Source: Cellvibrio fontiphilus
GTDB lineage: Bacteria > Pseudomonadota > Gammaproteobacteria > Pseudomonadales > Cellvibrionaceae
Assembly (NCBI RefSeq): GCF_035317345.1
Contig: NZ_JAYKTU010000004.1
Direction: 5' to 3' (one strand)
DNA length: 64,000 nucleotides
Positions 44,503 to 53,908 of this stretch are shown piece by piece. The notes under the pieces were generated by a model that made no database searches, was not told the origin of the DNA, and saw only the letters and a program-made list of their open reading frames with translations. The position numbers and the translations under genes are program-made. Every line of letters starts with the position of its first letter. Positions within the stretch are counted from its first letter, which is position 1.

Positions 44503-45129
44503 ATGCAAACAAATAAAATGATCTCACACTTTTTAAAAATATTTTTTGTGGTTGCAGTAACCACATTAGTAGGCTGTTCTACTTTACCACCGAGTAAGCC
44601 ACAAGATCTCTGCGCTATTTTTGATGAAAAACCGTCTTGGTATAAGGCATCCAAGAAAGCAGAAAAACGTTGGGGATCTTCGGTGCCAATCATGATGTCG
44701 ATCATGTATCAAGAATCTCAATACAAACATAATGCGCGCCCGGCACGAAAGAAAATTTTATGGATATTCCCGGGGCCTCGCCCAAGTGATGCTTATGGTT
44801 ATCCGCAAGCTAAAAATGCCACATGGAATGAGTATCAGCGCAACAGTGGGAATGATTGGTCACGTCGCGATAACTTTTCAGACGCAGTAGATTTTATTGG
44901 TTGGTACAACCGTCAAAGCCAGATACGCAGTCGCATTAATCCAACGGACAGTTACAGCTTGTACCTTGCTTATCACGAGGGGCATGGTGGATTTAATCGT
45001 GGAACTTATCGACGTAAAAATTGGTTAATTAATACTGCGCGAAAAGTACAAACACGTGCGCAGCAATATGATTATCAGCTGCGTAGTTGTGAGGAGAGAT
45101 TCAAAGGCAGTTGGTGGTGGCCGTTTTAA
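44503..45129 (+). CDS. Lytic transglycosylase-like lipoprotein
   Basis: A 208-residue protein with a lipoprotein signal peptide (IFFVVAVTTLVGC; lipidation at the cysteine near residue 25). The SLT-like region has MMSIMYQESQYKHNARP, whose glutamate in QES is the expected catalytic acid, then DAYGYPQAKNATWNEYQ and YLAYHEGHGGFNRGTY. It fits the transglycosylase SLT_4/TGSL group of outer-membrane lipoproteins that cleave or sense peptidoglycan. It begins two bases after ligA. Confidence 0.82.
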   Translation: MQTNKMISHFLKIFFVVAVTTLVGCSTLPPSKPQDLCAIFDEKPSWYKASKKAEKRWGSSVPIMMSIMYQESQYKHNARPARKKILWIFPGPRPSDAYGYPQAKNATWNEYQRNSGNDWSRRDNFSDAVDFIGWYNRQSQIRSRINPTDSYSLYLAYHEGHGGFNRGTYRRKNWLINTARKVQTRAQQYDYQLRSCEERFKGSWWWPF

Positions 45130-45171
45130 TTTGTTGTTTTTGTCCCCAGCAAAACTGGAGTCGAGCTCATT

Positions 45172-45597
45172 ATGGATCAAGAATCAATTGTTTACGGTTG
45201 TATAAAAGACATTGCTCCTTCCGCTTCGGAAGCTGAGCGCATACGCGTAAATCGTGAGGCTATGCTGTCTTTACCTCACGCTGATGAATGGCCATTTTTA
45301 AGTCAGGAAATGTTTGCCATACCCAGTGTCACGTCCCCATTTTTTAATTACCAAACCGAAGTGATGCACTTTGGCGCTTCCTACAAGGCTGTGGAATATG
45401 AATGGGATCAGTGGATTGCACAATTTGAGTCTTTATTAAGCAAAATGTACTGGGTTTCTGCCACAGTGCATTTGGAGACGGAGCTTTCAGGTACCCATAC
45501 ATTTACTTGGGAAGCAAACGGCAGCTTCCACAAACCTGGCTCTGGCAATATGCGCGTTCGCTGCGAATGGAGTCACGAAGGTTCACTCGGTATCTAA
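45172..45597 (+). CDS. Unknown cytoplasmic protein
   Basis: A 141-residue protein with no signal peptide or membrane segment and no family I recognise. It is rich in aromatic residues (WPFLSQEMFAIPSVTSPFF, YEWDQWIAQFESLLSKMYW) with a beta-rich C-terminal half (ATVHLETELSGTHTFTWEAN). CTGGAG lies upstream of the ATG. It sits between the lipoprotein gene and hemB on the same strand, with short gaps. Confidence 0.65.
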   Translation: MDQESIVYGCIKDIAPSASEAERIRVNREAMLSLPHADEWPFLSQEMFAIPSVTSPFFNYQTEVMHFGASYKAVEYEWDQWIAQFESLLSKMYWVSATVHLETELSGTHTFTWEANGSFHKPGSGNMRVRCEWSHEGSLGI

Positions 45598-45615
45598 TTT
45601 TTGTTGAGTCGATTT

Positions 45616-46593
45616 ATGCAAATTCCTTTGACCAAACCCGATTTTCGCTTTCGTCGTTTGCGTAGAACTACCGCGTTGCGTGAGTTGGTACGCGAAACCC
45701 ATGTGCAGATGAGTGATTTTATCCTGCCCATTTTTATTGAGGAGGGGATCAGTGCACCAGTAGCAATCAAATCAATGCCTGATGTATTCCGGTATCCTGA
45801 AGCGCACTTGACAGATATTGTTAATCGCGCCTGGAATAAAGGTGTGCGTGCAATCATTTTATTTGGTGTGTCGACGCATAAAGATCATGAGGGCTCAGAT
45901 ACCTGGTGTGAACATGGTTTACTCTCAAGAATGATTAAAACCGCAAAGTCCGCTCAACCGGATATGCTGGTCATTAGCGATAATTGTTTTTGTGAATATA
46001 CAGATCACGGGCATTGTGGTGTGGTTGCAAATAACGATGTAGATAATGACAAAACCCTTGTAAACCTACAGAAACAAGTAGTACTGGCGGCCCAGGCTGG
46101 GGTGGATATGATTGCACCGTCAGGCATGATGGATGGAATGATCAGCGCTATTCGCCAAGCGTTAGACAGTGCAGGCTTTACTCATATTCCGGTGATGTCT
46201 TATTCCACAAAATTTGCTTCGGCTTTTTATGGGCCATTCAGAGATGCGGTGGATAGTAGTTTTAAAGGTACGCGTAATACTTATCAAATGGATCCGGCAA
46301 ATGGTCGTGAAGCACTCGCTGAATCTATGCAAGATGAAATGGAAGGCGCTGATATTTTGATGGTAAAACCAGGCATAGCTTATTTAGATGTGCTTGCCAA
46401 TATCCGCGCAAATTCATCGCGCCCATTGGCGGTTTACCATGTTAGTGGTGAGTACGCGATGATTAAAGCCGGTGCGGCAGCCGGTGTCATAGATGAAAGA
46501 GCAATTGTACTTGAGACCATGACTGCATTTAAGCGTGCTGGTGCCGATTTAATTATTACTTACTACGCTGAAAAAATAGCGGATTGGCTCTAA
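45616..46593 (+). CDS. hemB: Delta-aminolevulinic acid dehydratase HemB
   Basis: A 325-residue porphobilinogen synthase. The two Schiff-base lysines are in SYSTKFASAFYGPF (about 198) and ILMVKPG (about 250). The cysteine-rich DNCFCEYTDHGHCG (about 121-134) marks the zinc-dependent type. It condenses two 5-aminolevulinate molecules in tetrapyrrole synthesis. The ATG at 45616 is preferred to a TTG 15 bases earlier. Heme supply is relevant to the ccm genes in the same window, though that may be coincidental. Confidence 0.96.
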   Translation: MQIPLTKPDFRFRRLRRTTALRELVRETHVQMSDFILPIFIEEGISAPVAIKSMPDVFRYPEAHLTDIVNRAWNKGVRAIILFGVSTHKDHEGSDTWCEHGLLSRMIKTAKSAQPDMLVISDNCFCEYTDHGHCGVVANNDVDNDKTLVNLQKQVVLAAQAGVDMIAPSGMMDGMISAIRQALDSAGFTHIPVMSYSTKFASAFYGPFRDAVDSSFKGTRNTYQMDPANGREALAESMQDEMEGADILMVKPGIAYLDVLANIRANSSRPLAVYHVSGEYAMIKAGAAAGVIDERAIVLETMTAFKRAGADLIITYYAEKIADWL

Positions 46594-46615
46594 GGTATTC
46601 CATAGGATATTTACC

Positions 46616-47017
46616 ATGAAATTATTTTTTCGTGAACACAAATTACTGATTGTGTTATTGGTTCTCAGCCTCTTTGTCTTATTGCTCGGTGTACTTATGA
46701 TTCAATCTGAAACCAAAAAAGCCACTGTAGCAAACGAACAAGAGCAGGCAGATGCTGCCCAAGTGGTCGCAACTATGAATTTAATGGCTGAAATGGCCGA
46801 GCAGGAATTGCAGTCACAGCAATCCAATCAACAAGCCGGGAATAGCCCAGTAGCTATGCCAGATATGAAGCCACAAGAATCTATCGACCGTGTTGCCGCG
46901 TTAAAAGGGGTAATGCCGAAGGTGGGCACCGATGACTGGTGTGAAGTAATGATGGTTAAAGATGCCGCTAAATGGACGCCAGAAGAACAATCCTTATTTG
47001 CTAAACACTGTTTGTAA
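46616..47017 (+). CDS. Membrane-anchored protein with DUF3012-like C-terminus
   Basis: A 133-residue protein with one N-terminal membrane span (LLIVLLVLSLFVLLLGVLMI) and a helical, Gln/Glu/Met-rich periplasmic stretch. The C-terminal motif DDWCEVMMVKDAAKWTPEEQ...AKHC resembles the small DUF3012 lipoproteins (WCexMkxKpkxxWTxxEAxxFAkHC). The paired cysteines could form a disulfide. Function unknown. It lies between hemB and mksF. Confidence 0.6.
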   Translation: MKLFFREHKLLIVLLVLSLFVLLLGVLMIQSETKKATVANEQEQADAAQVVATMNLMAEMAEQELQSQQSNQQAGNSPVAMPDMKPQESIDRVAALKGVMPKVGTDDWCEVMMVKDAAKWTPEEQSLFAKHCL

Positions 47018-47047
47018 TCTAATGCTGCTGCACTGCGAAGTTTCCTG

Positions 47048-48568
47048 ATGTTTTTTTGCGACTCCCGCCAACATTTTTTTAGTCCTCTCACTGGTAAGTA
47101 TCGAGCACTTGTCGCTGAATGTTTGCGTTTGCTATACCAGCGGTTGTATACCGATTTGCGCGATTATGGCCATGCCATCAACCGCGAACAACTGGTTGAT
47201 ATCTTTAAAGAGGCAATTGCGCGCGCGCCTATTCTTGATGCAGATCTTGAGGTTGATGCCAGTGAAATAGAAGACCCTAGCGAGGGACGCTTTAAAACGC
47301 AGCGTGATCTTGCGGGCTTTATCATCAACCGTCTTATTGAAAACGGCTGGCTTGAAAAACAAGTCGATGAGACTAGCTTGCAAAGTAGTTATGGCTTTAG
47401 TCGTATGGGGCGGTTATTCACCCAGCCTTTTGCTGATAACGATTCAAATCAATTTCGCACACGCAATCGCAATACGCGCAATACACGCAATAGCCTGCAA
47501 GCCTTTTATGATCAGGGTGAAATTAATGATTTACTTGATGCTTACGAGTATTCTGAGCGAATCATCAGCGATTTTACTGATGTAATCGCCGAGTTGGAAG
47601 AGCGCAAACGGCAGCTTGTGCGTGAGGTTGAATCACGTCAATTAATTCAACAAGCGAGCGATGAATTCTTTGACTTTATGGAGACTGTGTTTAAGCCTGA
47701 CCTTGAGGTACGTTTGTCGGCGGATAGTGTTGAAAAATATCGCGATCAGATTTCCGACATTATTAGCAAAATTCGTCGCAAACGAAAATATGGGCAAGGC
47801 GATGCAGAAACAGCAGCCAAAGACTGGCGCGCTGTCATGGAAATTCGCTTGCGCAAAGCACTACCACAAAAGGTAGTGCAAGGTGTTTCGCTACTGGAGA
47901 CGCTACTACAAACTGTTGAATCACGTTTAAAGAATGCCTGTGAGATTATGCTTCCAGCACTGCGTCGTGCATTGAATACATTTACCCAGCGCGCCGATAT
48001 TATCATTCGCCAGCTCAGCTACATTAACAGCCGTGGTCAGGATGAATTAATGGATGTATATCGTGCGATTGGTAAACTGTCAGTGGAACAGCAGGATGAA
48101 TTTTTAATCTCTCAGGGAGAGGTGATTGCTGGAATTCAAATGGGCTTTATTGACCCGGCACAGATTCAACTGCGCGCCCCGCGCGGTAGTCAAATTGTAC
48201 GTTCGACACTGGATGAAGATAAAGCACTGGATGCGGATGCACAAAAATCATTATTTATCCAACAGGCTTTAGACAAAGCATTCATTTTTCAATCTGCCAG
48301 TTTGCGCGATTATGTAAAACGCGCATTACTGGAAAAAGGCGAAATTCGCAGCAGCGAGTTGCATGCGGACTCAATGCAGGAATTATTGAATTTATCCCAC
48401 GCCATTGAAGTGGGGGCAGCAGATAACCTTTCTTCCCGTTACGGCTTTAGCATCAAACAGAATAGCGAATGGCTGTATCAATCACCCCTGATACAACATG
48501 ATGCCTACTTTAAACAGCGTGATGAATTTGTAATTTGCTTGATCGACGAAGGTAAAACTAATGACTAG
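47048..48568 (+). CDS. mksF: Condensin kleisin subunit MksF
   Basis: A 506-residue protein matching the MksF/JetA (MukF-like kleisin) group by length, helical make-up and position. An N-terminal winged-helix part (LRLLYQRLYTDLRDYGHAINREQLV) is followed by coiled-coil helices (SERIISDFTDVIAELEERKRQLV) and a C-terminal winged-helix region. With MksE and MksB it forms a MukBEF-like condensin acting on chromosome organisation. It overlaps mksE by 8 bp. Sequence identity in this family is low, so gene order is an important part of the call. Confidence 0.82.
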   Translation: MFFCDSRQHFFSPLTGKYRALVAECLRLLYQRLYTDLRDYGHAINREQLVDIFKEAIARAPILDADLEVDASEIEDPSEGRFKTQRDLAGFIINRLIENGWLEKQVDETSLQSSYGFSRMGRLFTQPFADNDSNQFRTRNRNTRNTRNSLQAFYDQGEINDLLDAYEYSERIISDFTDVIAELEERKRQLVREVESRQLIQQASDEFFDFMETVFKPDLEVRLSADSVEKYRDQISDIISKIRRKRKYGQGDAETAAKDWRAVMEIRLRKALPQKVVQGVSLLETLLQTVESRLKNACEIMLPALRRALNTFTQRADIIIRQLSYINSRGQDELMDVYRAIGKLSVEQQDEFLISQGEVIAGIQMGFIDPAQIQLRAPRGSQIVRSTLDEDKALDADAQKSLFIQQALDKAFIFQSASLRDYVKRALLEKGEIRSSELHADSMQELLNLSHAIEVGAADNLSSRYGFSIKQNSEWLYQSPLIQHDAYFKQRDEFVICLIDEGKTND

Positions 48569-49319
48569 TGCATTAAGTTCGCTCTTACAAGAGCAGCTGT
48601 ATAAACACAACCTGAGTTTAGACAACTGGCGTGAATTGGTGCAGCGTTTGCTCGATTACGGTGTTTTATGTCGCGACGACAGTCAGGTCGAAGCAGAACT
48701 CTATGATCGCTTTTTACGTATTCATGAATTGGTAAATGACTATCTAAGCTTAATGGGGATTCGTTTTCAGCATGACAGTCATTTTCGATTTGTGCGCATT
48801 TTACCGCCGGGAGCTCGCTTGCCAGGAATGGAAGATGAAACGGATGAGCCGTTTAACGCCGGCTTACGCAACCGTTTAAATCAGCATGAGGTTGCATTGG
48901 TATTAGTCTTGCGCGCTGAGTACGATAAAGCCCTGCGCGAAGGAGGAATTGACGAGCAGGGTTGTGCAACCTTATCACTTGAAGCAATTGCAGTTGCAAT
49001 GAAAAGTTTATTGCGCCGGAATTTGCCTGAAAATATGGGTGAAAGGCGCCAGGCATTTAAGCGCTTGCGTCAGCTACGATTAATTCATTTTTTTGCCGAA
49101 TCAGATATTGAGTCCGGCGAAAGCTGGATAAAAATTCGCCCACTGATTATTAATCTGGTTAGCAACGAGTGGTTGGAGCAAATTCGCAGCCATCTTACTG
49201 ATAATTTTCTCTTGGCGGATGATGAGGCAGAGGTGGAACAAGAGCCTGCCATTGCTAACTCGAATAGCATTAAAACAACGCCTTTTTTTAATCGCTCGTT
49301 ATTTTCCGCCGAAGAATAA
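48561..49319 (+). CDS. mksE: Condensin subunit MksE
   Basis: A 252-residue helical/winged-helix protein (WRELVQRLLDYGVLCRDDSQ, LRAEYDKALREGG, FKRLRQLRLIHFFAESD) matching MksE/JetB (DUF4194-like) in length and position. It binds the MksF kleisin and regulates the MksB ATPase. It overlaps mksF and is six bases before mksB, so all three are translated from one mRNA. Confidence 0.85.
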   Translation: MTSALSSLLQEQLYKHNLSLDNWRELVQRLLDYGVLCRDDSQVEAELYDRFLRIHELVNDYLSLMGIRFQHDSHFRFVRILPPGARLPGMEDETDEPFNAGLRNRLNQHEVALVLVLRAEYDKALREGGIDEQGCATLSLEAIAVAMKSLLRRNLPENMGERRQAFKRLRQLRLIHFFAESDIESGESWIKIRPLIINLVSNEWLEQIRSHLTDNFLLADDEAEVEQEPAIANSNSIKTTPFFNRSLFSAEE

Positions 49320-49325
49320 TGTCCT

Positions 49326-52300
49326 ATGTACCTTAAAAAATTTATCTATATCAATTGGGGTAATGTACCCAATACAGAATTTGATTTTGGCCCAATTAAT
49401 TTGTTTTCTGGTGGCAATGGTTCAGGAAAAACAACAGCGGCGGATGCAATACAAACAATCATGACCGCTGCGCATGACAACCTGTTTCATTTTAATCCCG
49501 GACAAGATGAGTCCAGCCAGCGTGGCCGTGGCGGAAAACTGGTGCGCACCTTGGCATCCTATGTTTTGGGTTGTGATGATGGCGCTTATTCTCGCCCGCA
49601 TGGGTGCGATGGTTATTTGGCTGCTATCTTTCATCCAACCCAAGGCGAAAATAGCGAGCCCTTCACTGCATTAATTGGTATGCGCGCGTTTCTGGAAACT
49701 GCGGGGCAGGGGCCAAACTTGCAAAAAGTAGCGCGTTTGGATGAGACCCAATTTTATATTTTGGCCGATGTCGAGCTGGGCTTAAACGATCTACTGAAGG
49801 AAGAAAAAAATCACAAATATGTTGTGCCTCTGGATAAGCTCTACGCCGGTTTACGCCGTAAGTATGGCCAACAGCAGATCGAAAAATACGACAAGAAAAA
49901 GTCCTACCTCTGCCGGCTCTATGGAATTTTGCGCGGCAAAAAAGATGCAATTTCTGAACGTGAAGCCATGAATGCTGCGCGTGCTTTTTCGCGTTTTATG
50001 GCATACAAACCGATTAAAGGCATCGATGAATTTGTTGCCAATGAAATTCTTGAATATCGGGATTTGGGCGAGGCCATTCGCAGTGTCTCCAGCATGCTTA
50101 AACGAATCCATGCTATGGAGTCAGATGCACGCAGTCTTCGTCAGGGCATAGAGCGTATGGCACAGGGGCGCCAATGGTCCGATAACTTTATTGCCAGTTG
50201 GCTGGAGCAGCAGGTTATTCAATATTCGCTTGCCAAGCGTCGTTATGCTGACTCACAAGGTTTGTACCTGGATGCCAAGCATAAACAGCAATTACTGCGC
50301 GAAACATCTTCAGCTCATCAGCAATCGCTGATTGCATGCGAAGCACAGCGCGATGAAATAAACCAATTGATTCTAGCTGCAACAGCACGTCGTTTGGGAG
50401 TTCCAGCGCTGCGTGATAAGGACCAGCTTGAACAAGAAAAAAATACTCAGGAAAAATTAATTCAGGCGCAAGTGCCCGAACTGCGCAAACAACACCAACA
50501 AATGGTAATTAACCTTGAGGCAGCGCAACAACTATCACTAGCGCTGCGTCAAACATCGATTGCTGTAGATATACCAACCCTTAAAGATCCTAACCTGATA
50601 GATCTCTTAAAGGAGTTGTGTAGTGAATCAGCAAATCTTGATATTCATCAGTTACTGAATCGTGACTTGATAGAAGTAAGCCCACTCGAAACGCAATTGG
50701 AAAAAGTGCTCGGCTTGCAAAAACAACACAATGCGTTTGTAGCCAGCCTGTTTGAGAAAGAAGTAAGCACTGGTGTTGTGCGCACCAACTTGCGCGATCA
50801 GTTAGCGCAGGAAAGAGATAAGCGCAAGGCTCAGTCGGAACGCTTGCAAAAAAATACTGAGATTAAACGCCGTGAAATCCAAACGCTGGAGTCGCGTCAA
50901 GTCAGTTATCCAGGTTTTGTCCGTGCTGCATTGGATGCTATTGCCAATCAATGCCCTAAAGCAGACGCGCGAGTATTATGTGATTACGTGGACATCACCG
51001 ATAGCGAATGGCAGGCCGCAATTGAAGGTTATATTGGCGCGGCGCGTTTTGGCATTATTGTAGAGCCTGAGTTTGAGGCAGAGGCAATTGCAATTGTGCG
51101 TAATATGGCTGGGCAGGGGAATCGCGCCCGTATCATTCAAGGTGATAAAGCGCGCAAGGATTTGGAAAAATCCGGGGAGCTGGCTGCCAACTCCATCATT
51201 CACATCATGAATTTCTCTCACGCCACAGCCGAGGCTTACATCAAGGCAAGTTATGGCAATGTACAACGTGTAGAAAATGCCAAAGAACTTAAAAATACCC
51301 GTCGTGGTATTACCAAGGAGGCGATGGGTTCAGGTAATTATGCGATGTTCCGCTGTGACATGGCGGATTCGGAGTTAGTGTTTGGGCAAGGCGCCCGCGA
51401 GCGTGCACTGGAGGCCAAACGCAATGAATTTCATACGCTGGTTAGCGAATGGCAAGCTGCCGTTACTTATGCAGAAGAAGTGCAGATTTTACTGGCCGGA
51501 CTTGATCGATTGAAACCGCTGGTTTATGCCGAAACATTACAAATCATGTTGTCGGCACAAACTAAAATCGATGCGATTGACACTAAGCTTCAGCAACTGG
51601 ATTTAAGTGATACCAAAGCGCTGGAAGCAGAGTTGCATGAACTTCAGCTACGTCTGCTTGAGCAAAATCAACAATTCGCCAAGCTTAATAATGCACAAAT
51701 TGATTGTCGGGCAGAGCTAAAACTTGCGGACAACCTCTGCCACAAGCTGGATACCGAACAAGATAAAACCCTCGCGGTGGTCGATGAGTGTGAAGCCAAT
51801 CTTCAGGCGATTAGTGGTTTCTGGCCTGACTTTGATGCTGAGCTGCGCTTACAGCAGGCCGATGAGGAGGTCGCACTACACAAGGCTCCCTATTTTGAAG
51901 CCAAATTGGTCACATTAAATTCTGAATTAAAAACCATTCTGCATCGACTCCAGCAGGCCGCAATGGTCCACAACCAATTCTCTGCCAGCAGTGACGCGAT
52001 TTTATTTGAGATCGACTACAGTGATGATTTGGGCAGTTCAAATTTTCGAGCGATTTGCGATATGCGCAGGCAATTTGATGCGCTCTATAACCGCGACAAG
52101 AATCATATCCTCGCCCAGCGACATCAGGAAATCGAATCGTTGCGCGAAAGTTTTAATAACGCATTTGTGACCAACCTTTGCCACTCTATTTATCAAGCAA
52201 TTAATGATGGCAAAAAAATCCTTGAGGATTTAAATAGAGAGTTGGAACATCACCGTTTTGGGGCTGATCGGGAGCGTTTCCGTTTTGATTGGGAATGGGT

Positions 52301-52982
52301 GCCAGAGTTCAAGGAGTACTGGCAATTCTTTAAGGCGGTCATCGATAGCCCAAGCTTGGGTGAAGGTGAAACTTTATTTGAAATGAAGCTGGACGAGAAA
52401 TACCAGCGGGTACGCGAACGTTTGATGACAATGCTATTGGATGAAGATGAACAAAAAGCATTGCGCGAATTAACTCGCATCGCTGACTATCGAAATTATC
52501 GCCGTTATGAAATATATAAAGAACCAGAAGGTAAGGCGCCAATCCCGTTAAGCCAGTACGGAACCGGTTCGGGTGGTCAATTGGAAACGCCCGCCTATAT
52601 CATCCGCAGCGCGGCCATTACTTCAGCGTTCCGTTTTAATGAAGGCAGTAGTCACTTGCGCATGGTGTTGGTCGATGAGGCTTTCTCAAAAATGGATGAA
52701 CATCGCTCACGCGAGGTTATTAATTATTTGACCGAAAGCTTGGGCTTGCAGCTGAACTTTATTATGCCCAGTAGTAAGTCAGGCCCCTTTATGGATTTGA
52801 TTTCAAACCAGTTTGTATTCAGTAAGTGTCCAACTGCTGAACCTGTAGGCGAATTAAAAACCCGCGTCATGTTGGATCGGCAAGTGTGCGATCAGGAGAA
52901 AATCAAGAAACTCATGGAAAACCATCGTCGAGCTATTCGTCAGCAGGCAGCGTTGGACTTCATGGCTGAGGTTGAAGCCTAG
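49326..52982 (+). CDS. mksB: Condensin SMC-like ATPase MksB
   Basis: A 1218-residue SMC-like protein. It begins MYLKKFIYINWGNVPNTEFD with Walker A FSGGNGSGKTTAADAIQTI near residue 30. Long coiled coils and a central hinge (VLCDYVDITDSEWQAAIEGY) follow; the C-terminal head has QYGTGSGGQLETPAYII (signature) and MVLVDEAFSKMDEHRS (Walker B). This is the MksB/JetC type rather than classical SMC or MukB. No mksG/jetD-like TOPRIM gene follows, so it is read as a chromosome condensin, not a Wadjet defence system. Confidence 0.9.
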   Translation: MYLKKFIYINWGNVPNTEFDFGPINLFSGGNGSGKTTAADAIQTIMTAAHDNLFHFNPGQDESSQRGRGGKLVRTLASYVLGCDDGAYSRPHGCDGYLAAIFHPTQGENSEPFTALIGMRAFLETAGQGPNLQKVARLDETQFYILADVELGLNDLLKEEKNHKYVVPLDKLYAGLRRKYGQQQIEKYDKKKSYLCRLYGILRGKKDAISEREAMNAARAFSRFMAYKPIKGIDEFVANEILEYRDLGEAIRSVSSMLKRIHAMESDARSLRQGIERMAQGRQWSDNFIASWLEQQVIQYSLAKRRYADSQGLYLDAKHKQQLLRETSSAHQQSLIACEAQRDEINQLILAATARRLGVPALRDKDQLEQEKNTQEKLIQAQVPELRKQHQQMVINLEAAQQLSLALRQTSIAVDIPTLKDPNLIDLLKELCSESANLDIHQLLNRDLIEVSPLETQLEKVLGLQKQHNAFVASLFEKEVSTGVVRTNLRDQLAQERDKRKAQSERLQKNTEIKRREIQTLESRQVSYPGFVRAALDAIANQCPKADARVLCDYVDITDSEWQAAIEGYIGAARFGIIVEPEFEAEAIAIVRNMAGQGNRARIIQGDKARKDLEKSGELAANSIIHIMNFSHATAEAYIKASYGNVQRVENAKELKNTRRGITKEAMGSGNYAMFRCDMADSELVFGQGARERALEAKRNEFHTLVSEWQAAVTYAEEVQILLAGLDRLKPLVYAETLQIMLSAQTKIDAIDTKLQQLDLSDTKALEAELHELQLRLLEQNQQFAKLNNAQIDCRAELKLADNLCHKLDTEQDKTLAVVDECEANLQAISGFWPDFDAELRLQQADEEVALHKAPYFEAKLVTLNSELKTILHRLQQAAMVHNQFSASSDAILFEIDYSDDLGSSNFRAICDMRRQFDALYNRDKNHILAQRHQEIESLRESFNNAFVTNLCHSIYQAINDGKKILEDLNRELEHHRFGADRERFRFDWEWVPEFKEYWQFFKAVIDSPSLGEGETLFEMKLDEKYQRVRERLMTMLLDEDEQKALRELTRIADYRNYRRYEIYKEPEGKAPIPLSQYGTGSGGQLETPAYIIRSAAITSAFRFNEGSSHLRMVLVDEAFSKMDEHRSREVINYLTESLGLQLNFIMPSSKSGPFMDLISNQFVFSKCPTAEPVGELKTRVMLDRQVCDQEKIKKLMENHRRAIRQQAALDFMAEVEA

Positions 52983-53137
52983 CGTAAATGCTGCAACCAG
53001 AGAATCCGAGGGGCGAAGGCTAATCTCTGTTGGGATTACAAGCCCTGAGGGTGTCGCACTGTTGATAATAAAAATAGCCGTGTGCGTTACTCGGTAACTA
53101 TTGGATATAGTTGCGATGCTTGCGCAAAAAAAATCTA

Positions 53138-53809
53138 TCAAGAATTACTTGAAGTAACGCGGGGAAAGAAGCGGATAATTTTTTTGAGCAATTTGTCTTG
53201 TTCTACCGGTTTAACCACATAGTCATCTACTCCATCCTCAATGGCTGCACGGATTTGTTTGGCTTCAGTCACTGCAGTTACCAATATAAATACTGTGCCT
53301 AAATAACGTTCGGCAGCGCGCATGGCATTGTGAACATCGATCCCTGATTTGGTCGGCATATTCCAATCGCACAATACCAAATCGTAGACTGGATTAGCTT
53401 CATACATCATGCCAATCGCTTTTAAACCATCTCTGGCAAAATCTACTTGATAGATACCCGACGCACGTAAAAATGCGTTAATCAACTCGCATATTAATTG
53501 GTCATCATCTACAACCAGTACGCGAATCTGACCGGGCGCCAAGTCCTGGCGCCGTGCAAAAGCGGCTTGGCGGATAGGCGATACCACCTTGTTTGAAACA
53601 TAGTGATTAACCCTTTCGTATACAGGGCTGCTGTCGATGGTGCGTAAATTCTCACTGATTTTTTGCAAAGTAGATTCAATCAGGGGTAAATCATGCAGCA
53701 GTTGTGCCCGGCTCTTTTCGCTCTCTACGTTATCCAGATTTTTGGTAATCCAGTCTCGCTTTTGCGCCATGGCTCGGTTGATGACCTGCAGCTCCTGTTT
53801 GGTAAACAT
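53138..53809 (-). CDS. Response regulator with helical N-terminus and receiver domain
   Basis: A 223-residue protein. Residues about 1-75 are predicted helical (MAQKRDWITKNLDNVESEKS, LIESTLQKISENLRTI). A CheY-like receiver follows from about 94: VLVVDDDQLICELI (acid pocket), LVLCDWNMPTKSG with the phosphorylated aspartate, FILVTAVTE and DDYVVKPVEQDKL with the conserved lysine. There is no DNA-binding or enzymatic output domain, so it probably acts by protein contact. It is transcribed away from mksB, and no kinase gene is adjacent. Confidence 0.85.
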   Translation of the reverse strand: MFTKQELQVINRAMAQKRDWITKNLDNVESEKSRAQLLHDLPLIESTLQKISENLRTIDSSPVYERVNHYVSNKVVSPIRQAAFARRQDLAPGQIRVLVVDDDQLICELINAFLRASGIYQVDFARDGLKAIGMMYEANPVYDLVLCDWNMPTKSGIDVHNAMRAAERYLGTVFILVTAVTEAKQIRAAIEDGVDDYVVKPVEQDKLLKKIIRFFPRVTSSNS

Positions 53810-53908
53810 AGGAAACCTTTTGTTTTAATCGCCACTACATTTCTTACAATATAGCCCAGACTTATTGCTTGGCTAGTCACACTTATTTAAATCCGAGGAA
53901 AAACCAAA

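Noticed and set aside
47048..52982. Wadjet (JetABCD) anti-plasmid defence system
   Set aside because: Only the three condensin-like subunits are present; the TOPRIM nuclease gene jetD is absent and the next genes are a response regulator and a DUF815 ATPase.
52983..53137. Possible riboswitch-like sequence (GAGGGGCGAAGG) between mksB and the response regulator
   Set aside because: It resembles glycine-riboswitch core words only loosely, and it lies downstream of both convergent genes, where a riboswitch would have nothing to control.
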